NCBI GenBank assembly: GCA_003453555.1
Contig: DMLA01000165.1
Location: 964 to 9,372, forward strand
Direction: 5' to 3'
DNA from: Chloroflexota bacterium
GTDB taxonomy: Bacteria; Chloroflexota; Anaerolineae; UBA7937
Length of the DNA stretch: 8,409 bases
The notes under the pieces were generated by a model. The model worked only from the letters and a program-made list of their open reading frames with translations. It was not told the DNA's origin and did no database searches. Both the position numbers and the translations under genes were made by a program. This document shows, in pieces, positions 1 through 5,149 of the stretch (position 1 is the stretch's first letter; each line of letters starts with the position of its first letter).

Positions 1-2
1 CT

Positions 3-152
3 CAACCCTGCCCCCAGTGCGGTGGTCTTTTAACCGCCTCGCGGAAGTTCGCTCAATGCATCGAGTGCGGGACTAAGGTGCCCAGGAAAGAACTGAAAGC
101 CTCTGAATTTGAGGCCGCGAGAGAAGGGCTCAAGAGTGAGGGTAGGGAGTGA
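3..152 (+). CDS. C-terminal fragment of a zinc-ribbon protein
   Basis: The reading frame enters from the left edge and stops with TGA at 150-152, so only the last 49 residues are visible. They hold two Cys-x2-Cys knuckles (CPQCGG and CIECG) about 18 residues apart, the pattern of a four-cysteine zinc ribbon, then a charged helical tail rich in Lys and Glu. Zinc ribbons of this kind usually bind nucleic acid or stabilise a fold; the fragment does not show which. Many genomes place topA just before xerC, but the spacing and residues here do not look like a topoisomerase I C-terminal zinc finger, so I do not call it topA. The stop overlaps the start of the next small frame by 4 nt, which suggests co-translation. 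The family is unidentified. Confidence 0.6.
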   Translation, partial: QPCPQCGGLLTASRKFAQCIECGTKVPRKELKASEFEAAREGLKSEGRE

Positions 153-262
153 GGAGAAAAGGGGGAGGCTATCGCATCCCCAAGAGCAGACGGAGGCCCA
201 GATCGAAACCCTGGAACCAACGGGGCCGCAGACCCCCTCGTAGGCGAAAGGGTCGCAGGTAG
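149..262 (+). CDS. Possible 37-aa arginine-rich microprotein
   Basis: A GTG at 149 overlaps the preceding stop in a GTGA arrangement, and the frame closes at TAG 260-262, five bases before the GTG start of the recombinase gene. A purine-rich stretch (GAGGG, GGTAGGG) lies just upstream and could act as a ribosome binding site. The product would have 15 Arg and 4 Lys among 37 residues, no Asp or Glu, and several Pro and Gly. It contains YRIPKSRRRPRSKPW and ends in RRRKGRR. Such a composition would bind nucleic acid or ribosomes. I recognise no family, and it does not match bL34, bL36 or bTHX as I know them. The surrounding DNA is purine-rich, which favours Arg and Gly codons by chance. The tight fit between two genes and the complete lack of acidic residues argue for a real gene; the length argues for caution. 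Confidence 0.4.
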   Translation: MRRKGGGYRIPKSRRRPRSKPWNQRGRRPPRRRKGRR

Positions 263-267
263 GGACG

Positions 268-1179
268 GTGGAAGAGTACCTGGATCGATTCATCACCTAT
301 CTTGTGGTCGAGCGGAACGCTTCTCCCTACACGGCTCGGAACTACCGCCGGGAGGTGGGCGAGTTCCTCCGCTTCCTAAAGGGGGAGGGGGTTTCGTCCC
401 TGCAAGAGGTAGATCGCCAACGTCTTTCTCGCTACCTCCTCTGGCTGAGGGCCAAGGGGTACGTCAAGGCTAGTGTGAGGCGGCGGATATCGGAGTTACG
501 CTCTTTCTTCAGATATTTGGTGGGCCAAAGAATCCTAGAATCGAACCCCATGGAAGCCATCTCCGCTCCCAAGGTGCCCCAACGTCTTCCTCGCTACCTG
601 AAGCCAGAGGAGATAGGGGCTATCATGCTGGCTCCGGATACCTCTCAGCCCCTAGGGCAGAGGGATCGAGCCATGCTGGAGATCCTCTATGCCACCGGCG
701 TCCGAGTGAGCGAGTTGGCGGGGTTGGATCTGGCGAGCCTGGACAGGGCTAAAGGCGAGATGAGGGTGAGGGGCAAGGGGGGCAAGGAGCGGATAGTGCT
801 TCTAGGGCGGCCGGCGCGGGGTGCTTTGGACCTCTATCTCAAAGAGGGACGTCCGAAATTGTTGAAAGGAAAACGAACGAGCGCTCTCTTTCTCAATCGC
901 TCTGGAGAGCGCCTATCGGTCCGCGGTGTGCAGTCAATGCTGGATCGCTGCGCTAGGAAAGCGGGCTTGAAGTGGGTGACACCGCACCTTCTGCGCCACA
1001 CCTTCGCCACCCATATGTTGGGCGGGGGGGCGGACTTAAGGGTGGTGCAGGAGCTCTTGGGCCATACGAGTCTATCGAGCACTCAGGTTTATACCCATGT
1101 GAGCCAGAGGAGGGCGCGGGAGGTCTATATGAACTCTCACCCTTTGGCTCGTGAGGGCGAAGCGGAGGGGGATGAATAG
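268..1179 (+). CDS. xerC: Tyrosine site-specific recombinase, XerC/XerD type
   Basis: This 303-aa protein has the two-domain layout of Xer recombinases. An N-terminal SAM-like DNA-binding domain spans about residues 1-90, and a catalytic domain spans about 108-290. All active-site residues are present: R146 in ATGVRVSEL, K170 in RGKGGKER, H240 and R243 in HLLRHTFATH, H266 in LLGHTSLSSTQ, and the nucleophile Y275 in VYTHV. Spacing and length match E. coli XerC closely. Family knowledge: Xer enzymes resolve chromosome dimers at dif in the cytoplasm, with FtsK at the septum. The sequence cannot tell whether this is XerC, XerD or a lone XerA-like enzyme. The start is GTG at 268 with AGG at 257-259 as a weak ribosome site. 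It lies inside a tight operon and overlaps the peptidase gene by 8 nt. No dif-like site was seen nearby, so a housekeeping role is more likely than an integrase role. Confidence 0.93.
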   Translation: MEEYLDRFITYLVVERNASPYTARNYRREVGEFLRFLKGEGVSSLQEVDRQRLSRYLLWLRAKGYVKASVRRRISELRSFFRYLVGQRILESNPMEAISAPKVPQRLPRYLKPEEIGAIMLAPDTSQPLGQRDRAMLEILYATGVRVSELAGLDLASLDRAKGEMRVRGKGGKERIVLLGRPARGALDLYLKEGRPKLLKGKRTSALFLNRSGERLSVRGVQSMLDRCARKAGLKWVTPHLLRHTFATHMLGGGADLRVVQELLGHTSLSSTQVYTHVSQRRAREVYMNSHPLAREGEAEGDE

Positions 1180-2281
1180 AAGGGCCAGGGTAGAGAAGTT
1201 GCGCCGGATGCTGAATGAGCAGGGCCTGGACGGCATCCTCATAACCCAGCCTCGGAATAGCCTCTATTTGAGCGGCTTTGGACCATCGGTGCAGCCCGAT
1301 GAGATAGCGGGCGCGCTGCTCATAACGGAAGATGATTCTATCTTGATGACCAGTTTCATCTATCTGGAGCAGGCGGAGAGAGAAGCCCCTGCATTTCGGC
1401 TCTTCAAGGTGGAAAGGGGCGATGAAGGGATGGTCAAGGCGCTCTCAGGTCTCTTGGAAGAGATGGGAGCGAAGCGGGTGGGGTTCGAGGCTGAACATCT
1501 GACCTTCGCTCGATACCAAAAGTGGGCGAGCATAGCGGCCGAGTTGGTGGCCACGAGCGGTTTGGTAGAGGAGATACGGGCCATCAAGGACCAGGAGGAG
1601 ATCGAGGCCATAAGAAGGGCTGTGGCCCTGGCTGACGAGACCTCTGCGCACCTCCGTGAATACATCCGGCCGGGTCTCACCGAGCGGGAGGTGGTTTGGG
1701 AGGCGGAGGTCTACATGCGGCAACGGGGGGCGGAGAAGATAGCCTTCGATCTCATAGTAGCCGGCGGGCCCAACGGAGCCCTGCCCCATGCTACGACCAC
1801 GGAGCGGGCCCTTAGGGAAGGCGAGCCGATAGTGATAGACATCGGCGCCCGGGTGGAAAGTTACCATTCTGATCTGACGCGCACTATCTATCTCGGTGAG
1901 CCAGACGCCAAGTTTCAAGAGGTCTACACTCTGGTGAGAAGGGCCCAAGAGAGCGCTCTAGGGGGCATCCGAGCGGGGATGAAAGGTAAGGAGGCGGATG
2001 GTCTGGCTCGGCAGGTGATCGAAGAGGCGGGCTATGGGGAATATTTCGGCCACGGCCTGGGTCATGGCGTGGGCCTGGCCGTACATGAGAAGCCTAGAGT
2101 GACTCAAACATCGGAGGAGGAACTCCAACCGGGCATGACCCTCACGGTGGAACCGGGCATCTATATCCCCGGTTGGGGAGGGGTCCGCATCGAGGATCTG
2201 GTTGTTATTGGAGAAGAGGGGGTAGAGGTTCTCAGCAAGGCCTCCAAGGAACCGACGCTCCTCTCCCCCGGGATCCTGTAG
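1172..2281 (+). CDS. M24-family Xaa-Pro aminopeptidase / proline dipeptidase
   Basis: A 369-aa cytoplasmic metallopeptidase of the pita-bread fold, of typical length for short bacterial Xaa-Pro peptidases. Residues 1-130 form the creatinase N-domain, with LDGILITQPRNSLYLSGF near the start. Residues 140-360 form the catalytic domain. The five dinuclear-metal ligands are visible: D223 in VIDIGA, D234 in YHSDLTRT, H298 in GHGLGHGVGL, E327 in TVEPG and E341 in RIEDLV. The supporting His residues H206, H294 and H305 are also there. It should release N-terminal residues from peptides with proline at position 2, or split Xaa-Pro dipeptides; the sequence does not separate these. I chose ATG 1172 over GTG 1151 because GGAGGGG lies directly upstream and the N-terminus then fits the family, although that spacing is short. 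It overlaps the xerC stop by 8 nt, which points to translational coupling. Confidence 0.92.
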   Translation: MNRRARVEKLRRMLNEQGLDGILITQPRNSLYLSGFGPSVQPDEIAGALLITEDDSILMTSFIYLEQAEREAPAFRLFKVERGDEGMVKALSGLLEEMGAKRVGFEAEHLTFARYQKWASIAAELVATSGLVEEIRAIKDQEEIEAIRRAVALADETSAHLREYIRPGLTEREVVWEAEVYMRQRGAEKIAFDLIVAGGPNGALPHATTTERALREGEPIVIDIGARVESYHSDLTRTIYLGEPDAKFQEVYTLVRRAQESALGGIRAGMKGKEADGLARQVIEEAGYGEYFGHGLGHGVGLAVHEKPRVTQTSEEELQPGMTLTVEPGIYIPGWGGVRIEDLVVIGEEGVEVLSKASKEPTLLSPGIL

Positions 2282-2314
2282 GGATAGCCATCGCTAGGGA
2301 AGGAGGGCGGAGAG

Positions 2315-3331
2315 ATGGAGTATATCGATCGCATCGGAAGGGCGAACCTCATCAAGGGGGTGGTTGTCTTCCTCGTCGGGTTGGCTATCGGTTTAATCAT
2401 CGGTTGGGGCCTATGGCCGGTGCAATATTACGACACGGACCCCCAGGACCTCCGCCGTAGCCATAAGGAGGCGTGGGTCTTGATGGTCGCCGATTCCTAT
2501 AGCCTCAATCAAGACGACGAGGCGGCTCAAGAACGGCTACAGGGCTTTGAGGAGAGCGAGGTGGGGGAGATCATCTCCTCTCTCATCGTTGGCGCGGAAG
2601 AAGAGGGCGATCTCCCAGCGGCACAAAGGCTGCGAGATCTGGCTGGAGCCGCGGGTATAACCCTGCCCGGGGCTCTGCCAGAGGCTACTCCCACGCCCGC
2701 ACCAGTAGCCCGTGGTCCTTCTATCCTCCGTTCTTTAGGCATAGTCTTGGTTCTCTTCCTCCTTGTGGCCCTAGTGGTAGTGGGTGGAGGAGTGGCGTTG
2801 GCCCATTGGAGGGAACGGCGAGAGAGGGCTCCTCTGCGCCCCGCGCCTAAAGAGGAGTTGATAAGTTGGGAGGTGCCAGAGGAAGCCCCTCTGGGGCAGT
2901 TCGTGACCACCTATACCTTGGGGGATGACGGCTACGATACCTCTTTCAACATCGAGACCCCTGCTGGCGAGTTCTATGGAGCCTGTGGAGTGGGCTTCTC
3001 GGAGGTGATAGGCGAAGGGGCTCCGGATAAGATCACCGCTTTCGAGGTTTGGCTCTTCGACAAGACCGACGCCAGCAACGTGCAAACGGTCACCAAGGTG
3101 CTGATGAGCGAGCACGCCTATGGCGATGAGGCACTGCGAGAGAAGATGAATGATAGAGGAGAGGCGGTCTTGGTGGAGAGGGGAAAGACCATCACCATCG
3201 AGGCCGTGGGTTTGCAACTGAGGGCCCAGATAGTGGACTTCGCCTACGGGGTGAGCCCCGATTTGCCTCCTAATAGTTTCTTTGAAAGGTTGACCACCGA
3301 GTTGACCCCTCGTATGAGGCAAGAAGCCTGA
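2315..3331 (+). CDS. Two-TM membrane protein of unknown function
   Basis: A 338-aa protein with a hydrophobic segment at residues 14-34, a hydrophilic stretch at 35-121, a Pro/Ala/Thr-rich linker at 122-132, a second strong membrane segment at 138-163, and a 175-residue soluble C-terminal domain. RERRER directly after the second segment predicts that the C-terminal domain is cytoplasmic and residues 35-137 are outside. The C-domain has recognisable blocks (TTYTLGDDGYDTSFNIETP, FYGACGVGFSEVIG, AFEVWLFDKTDASNVQTVTKV) that I recall from uncharacterised proteins of Chloroflexota; no function is known to me. The start is ATG 2315 with AGGAGG at 2301-2306, eight bases upstream, a strong site. It follows the peptidase by 33 nt and probably closes the operon. 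No catalytic motif is apparent; a scaffold or envelope role is only a guess. Confidence 0.85.
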   Translation: MEYIDRIGRANLIKGVVVFLVGLAIGLIIGWGLWPVQYYDTDPQDLRRSHKEAWVLMVADSYSLNQDDEAAQERLQGFEESEVGEIISSLIVGAEEEGDLPAAQRLRDLAGAAGITLPGALPEATPTPAPVARGPSILRSLGIVLVLFLLVALVVVGGGVALAHWRERRERAPLRPAPKEELISWEVPEEAPLGQFVTTYTLGDDGYDTSFNIETPAGEFYGACGVGFSEVIGEGAPDKITAFEVWLFDKTDASNVQTVTKVLMSEHAYGDEALREKMNDRGEAVLVERGKTITIEAVGLQLRAQIVDFAYGVSPDLPPNSFFERLTTELTPRMRQEA

Positions 3332-3385
3332 GGATCCCTTCTCAGATTGCGAGGTCGAGGCCACAGATTAGTACCAAAGTCAGGC

Positions 3386-3414
3386 TTGACTCGATGAGTT
3401 CCCTGTGGTAATCT
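3386..3414 (+). promoter_or_regulatory. Possible sigma70 promoter
   Basis: TTGACT (3386-3391) and TAATCT (3409-3414) are separated by 17 bases. The -35 matches 5 of 6 consensus bases; the -10 matches only the three most conserved positions. Transcription would start near 3421, just upstream of the hairpin at 3461-3491 and well before the secreted-protein gene at 3672. It may serve a short RNA or a long leader. Confidence 0.35.
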
Positions 3415-3420
3415 GCGAAA

Positions 3421-3499
3421 CGCAGGAGATGGGAGGCGGATCTGTTTGCCGCTTCTGCATGAGGAGCCGAGCCGAAAGGGTTCGGCTCCTCGCCATTTT
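3421..3499 (+). ncRNA. Candidate small structured RNA or leader
   Basis: Between the putative promoter and the T-tract lies about 79 nt with no credible coding frame but strong pairing potential. GCAGGAG (3422-3428) can pair with CTTCTGC (3452-3458), with one G-U. Alternatively, AGGCGG (3434-3439) pairs with CCGCTT (3449-3454). A 13-bp hairpin (3461-3491) and TTTT follow. Just upstream, CTGCG-AAA-CGCAG (3413-3425) and CCACAG (3361-3366) with CTGTGG (3403-3408) can also pair. I could not match it to any riboswitch or sRNA class I know. It could be a free small RNA, an attenuated leader for the RlpA-like gene, or simply the operon terminator. Confidence 0.22.
3461..3498 (+). terminator. Strong hairpin with short T-tract, probable terminator
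   Basis: GAGGAGCCGAGCC (3461-3473) pairs with GGTTCGGCTCCTC (3479-3491) over 13 bp with one G-U, closed by the loop GAAAG. TTTT follows at 3496-3499 after a four-base gap, so the U-tract is weak for so strong a stem. It lies 130 nt beyond the membrane-protein stop and can end the xer operon transcript, or the short transcript that may begin near 3421. Confidence 0.5.
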
Positions 3500-3602
3500 G
3501 CTGGATACGAAAGGCAACTAGGCGGGCCTTCGCGTTACCGATGTCTCTTCCAGGATAGGATGGAAGGGGCACATTCTGTCTGAAATACGGCCCTTGGGCG
3601 AC

Positions 3603-3631
3603 TTGCTAAAAGAACGAAGGTAGGGTTAAAT
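3603..3631 (+). promoter_or_regulatory. Possible promoter for the RlpA-like gene
   Basis: TTGCTA (3603-3608) and TTAAAT (3626-3631) are 17 bases apart and match the sigma70 consensus at 4 of 6 positions each. The -10 lies inside the dyad at 3618-3637. Transcription would start near 3638, leaving a leader of about 34 nt before the GTG at 3672. The match is modest. Confidence 0.3.
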
Positions 3632-3637
3632 CTACCT
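3618..3637 (+). promoter_or_regulatory. 20-bp dyad, candidate operator
   Basis: AGGTAG (3618-3623) and CTACCT (3632-3637) form perfect arms around a palindromic TTAA centre (3626-3629). 16 of 20 positions are symmetric. It overlaps the putative -10 and would suit a dimeric repressor. TGTTTT follows, so a weak hairpin terminator or attenuator is the alternative reading. Confidence 0.3.
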
Positions 3638-3671
3638 GTTTTGTCATCAAACTGTATAGAGGTGAAGGAGC

Positions 3672-4058
3672 GTGAAACTTATCGCCTTATTGGCGGCCTT
3701 AGTCATAGCCACTGCCTCGGGGAACGAGAGTTGTCAGCCCATCGCTTGGGGCAAGATCACTTACTACGACTGCAGTTCCCACTGTGGCAAGATAACCAGG
3801 TCAGGAGAGCCATACGACCCCGCATCGTTCACCATCGCCGTGGACGATGATCTGTGGGAAGAGTGGGCTGGGGAATTGGTTCGCGTTACCAACCTAGAGA
3901 CAGGGAACGCTCTCATCCTACGGGTCAACGATACGGGCTACCTCAGTGAAAATGGGGTTGCCGGTGACCTACCGGAGAGCGTTTGGTCTCTGATATCGGG
4001 GAGGCCCCTCTCGGAAGGCGTCTTCCAGGGGCTGATAGAGAGATTTGACCAAGGGTAA
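3672..4058 (+). CDS. Small secreted RlpA-like double-psi beta-barrel protein
   Basis: A 128-aa protein with an N-terminal export signal (MKLIALLAALVIATASG) and a probable signal-peptidase I site after ATA. No lipobox precedes C21, so it is not an obvious lipoprotein. From residue 26 it follows the RlpA/expansin-like barrel pattern: WGKITYYD, GEPYDPASFTIAVDDDLW, GELVRVTNLETG, LRVNDTGY with the conserved Asp at 87, then DLPESVWSLIS and PLSEGVFQ. The family binds or cleaves peptidoglycan or polysaccharide outside the cell. RlpA lytic transglycosylases carry a His in the TAAH segment; here the aligned position is Val57, so catalysis of that type is doubtful. Cys21, Cys34 and Cys38 may form a disulfide. 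The start is GTG 3672, with AGAGGTG at 3658-3664 seven bases upstream. It is a single-gene unit. Confidence 0.82.
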   Translation: MKLIALLAALVIATASGNESCQPIAWGKITYYDCSSHCGKITRSGEPYDPASFTIAVDDDLWEEWAGELVRVTNLETGNALILRVNDTGYLSENGVAGDLPESVWSLISGRPLSEGVFQGLIERFDQG

Positions 4059-4088
4059 AAGTCGCTATTCGCCCTCGTTATCGAGAGG

Positions 4089-4116
4089 AGGCCAGCAAGA
4101 GATCACAACCTGGCCT
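4089..4116. other. Inverted repeat after the RlpA-like gene
   Basis: AGGCCAG (4089-4095) and CTGGCCT (4110-4116) are perfect 7-bp arms around a 14-nt loop, 31 nt past the stop of the RlpA-like gene. There is no T-tract, so it may stabilise the 3' end but is not a clear terminator. The rest of 4059-4164 holds only one copy of the 29-bp repeat. Confidence 0.3.
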
Positions 4117-4118
4117 AC

Positions 4119-4147
4119 ACCTGCTCATGGGGGTCGAAGGGTTTCTA
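4119..4147. repeat. 29-bp direct repeat, copy 1
   Basis: This segment (ACCTGCTCATGGGGGTCGAA, then GGGTTTCTA) matches 27 of 29 bases of the segment at 4867-4895 in the same orientation. It lies just beyond the minus-strand terminator, so the two copies bracket the DUF4367-like gene with its promoter and terminator. It is not dif-like: the halves show no dyad symmetry. Confidence 0.7.
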
Positions 4148-4164
4148 ACTTCTTACATCAGACG

Positions 4165-4193
4165 AAAAGGGCCCTCCCCCTTTGGAGGACCTT
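4165..4193 (-). terminator. Intrinsic terminator of the minus-strand DUF4367-like gene
   Basis: Read on the minus strand, AAGGTCCTCC pairs with GGAGGGCCC around a six-base loop with one internal mismatch, and TTTT follows (plus-strand AAAA at 4165-4168). It sits about 20 nt past the stop codon at 4214. The surrounding minus-strand text, CCTCTACAGAGAAGG, resembles CCTCTACTGAGAAGG before the terminator at 7899, so the two are related by descent. It may also stop weak plus-strand traffic from the RlpA-like gene. Confidence 0.7.
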
Positions 4194-4213
4194 CTCTGTA
4201 GAGGTACCACGAC

Positions 4214-4807
4214 TTACCGGATCTCCATCGACTCCGCTACTCGAAGCAATTCTTCCATGGGATACTCACCGTATACGGCGATGAGTAGATGCCCCGCTTT
4301 CCAGCCCACACTTCCAGGATAGTGATGAATCTCGCCACCATAGAGCACCTGGTCGCCGGGATCCTTCCCTATCCCTTCGATACCGTTGACCTTGATCAGG
4401 CGAAATGGCGAATTCGGCTCGTCCACTAAGCCCTTCCAATCTGGCACTATCGGTTCTGATTCTAAGGCGAAGGTGATCCAGATACCGTTGGAGTAGACGA
4501 GGGCAGCATGTCTTTGCTCAGGGGGATACCTGGTCTGGCCGGCCCAAACCTCGCTCAGCACTCCGCCATCGGGCATATAGTTGGGCAGAGGGACGCTGAA
4601 GGGCACGCGGGCTTGCATCTCCTCCAGGCTACTCACTCGTTCCCCAAAGATAGGTTCCCCAGTCGACGGACGAAACCCCCCTATCTGACTAGTTGGGGGA
4701 GGCGCTTCAGAACTGTACCTCTGTGTGCCGACGATATAAATCGTAATGACCAACCCCAGGATTGCCAGCCCGACGAGAGCCCAGAGGGGAAGCCGCCTAA
4801 TAAGCAC
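4214..4807 (-). CDS. Membrane-anchored extracytoplasmic protein, DUF4367-like
   Basis: A 197-aa protein with a positively charged start and one membrane segment at about residues 6-27 (LPLWALVGLAILGLVITIYI). A Pro/Ser-rich linker follows, then an outer domain from about residue 45. The domain has ARVPFSVPLPNYMPDGG (66-82), AALVYSNGIWITF (101-113), VNGIEGIGKDPG (140-151), YPGSVGWKAGHLLIAVYG (163-180) and MEELLRVAESMEIR at the end. The PLPxYxP motif and the W-x-x-G...MEEL-x-x-VAESM ending resemble DUF4367, an extracytoplasmic domain found with anti-sigma and MucB/RseB-like proteins; this is inference. I chose GTG 4807 because TTGAGGG lies five bases upstream and the length then matches the paralogue at 7296. 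A longer frame begins at 4957 but would add an unrelated leader that includes the promoter. No sigma factor gene adjoins it. Confidence 0.8.
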   Translation of the reverse strand: MLIRRLPLWALVGLAILGLVITIYIVGTQRYSSEAPPPTSQIGGFRPSTGEPIFGERVSSLEEMQARVPFSVPLPNYMPDGGVLSEVWAGQTRYPPEQRHAALVYSNGIWITFALESEPIVPDWKGLVDEPNSPFRLIKVNGIEGIGKDPGDQVLYGGEIHHYPGSVGWKAGHLLIAVYGEYPMEELLRVAESMEIR

Positions 4808-4854
4808 TTTTGCCCTCAAAAACACCTCGCTGATACAAAAAGGATGCCATAAAA

Positions 4855-4863
4855 AGTATACCA
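4855..4863 (-). promoter_or_regulatory. Extended -10 promoter for the minus-strand gene
   Basis: The minus strand reads TGGTATACT, an extended -10 with a good TATACT core, and has no convincing -35 at normal spacing. Transcription would begin about 40 nt before the GTG at 4807. The 29-bp repeat copy 2 lies immediately upstream (4867-4895), where a regulator could bind. Confidence 0.5.
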
Positions 4864-4866
4864 TAA

Positions 4867-4895
4867 ACCTGCTCATAGGGGTCGAAGGGTTTATA
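4867..4895. repeat. 29-bp direct repeat, copy 2
   Basis: Second copy of the repeat (ACCTGCTCATAGGGGTCGAA, then GGGTTTATA), 748 bp from copy 1 and differing from it at two positions. It abuts the extended -10 of the minus-strand gene. No third copy was found around the paralogue at 7296-7877. Confidence 0.7.
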
Positions 4896-4897
4896 CT

Positions 4898-5087
4898 GCC
4901 AGGAGCTACCTTCCTCATCCTCTGTCCCTGGCCTGTCACGCGCCCCTCTCCTGCCACGTGCCAGGGCAGGCAGGATAGGCTGACAGCGCTGGAAAATATC
5001 GACCGGACTGAGACGAGATTTGGCTAATTCCGCAGATCGCCCCTTATGAGTGAGTGTGGGACGAGCTTTCCTATCTACTTTCAACCA
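4898..5087. other. Non-coding stretch between divergent genes
   Basis: With the promoters on either side this belongs to a 342-nt gap (4808-5149) between the divergent DUF4367-like and kinase genes. It holds a small inverted repeat, CCTGCC (4950-4955) with GGCAGG (4965-4970), and a longer-range pair, GCCAGG (4898-4903) with CCTGGC (4927-4932). I see no coding frame with a credible start and ribosome site, and no RNA gene. Confidence 0.4.
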
Positions 5088-5116
5088 TTGACTGAACCCC
5101 ACTAGAGAAGTACAAT
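5088..5116 (+). promoter_or_regulatory. Sigma70 promoter for the ATP-cone/kinase gene
   Basis: TTGACT (5088-5093) and TACAAT (5111-5116) are exactly 17 bases apart, each matching 5 of 6 consensus bases. This is the best promoter in the window. Transcription should start near 5123, giving a leader of about 27 nt with GAGGAG at 5139-5144 as ribosome site. Confidence 0.75.
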
Positions 5117-5149
5117 GGAAATGGGAAATGTTTCGTCCGAGGAGCCCAT

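Noticed and set aside
1..152. The left-edge zinc ribbon as the end of topA, often found before xerC.
   Set aside because: The fragment lacks the usual GKFxGCxxYPxC pattern of topoisomerase I zinc fingers, and only 49 residues are visible.
1151..1171. GTG 1151 as start of the Xaa-Pro peptidase.
   Set aside because: There is no ribosome site before it, and the extra seven residues lie inside xerC; ATG 1172 has GGAGGGG directly upstream.
3361..3500. A known riboswitch upstream of the RlpA-like gene (c-di-GMP GEMM, c-di-AMP ydaO, fluoride crcB, cobalamin, TPP).
   Set aside because: None of the conserved core strings of these classes is present in order; only generic stems are seen.
4119..4895. 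The 29-bp repeats as dif-like Xer sites, given the Xer recombinase in the window.
   Set aside because: Xer sites have two partly palindromic 11-bp arms around a 6-8-bp centre. The repeat halves show no such symmetry.
4808..4957. A longer start for the minus-strand DUF4367-like gene, adding 50 residues.
   Set aside because: The extension crosses the extended -10 and a 29-bp repeat, lacks a good ribosome site at its ATG, and makes the protein 50 residues longer than its paralogue.
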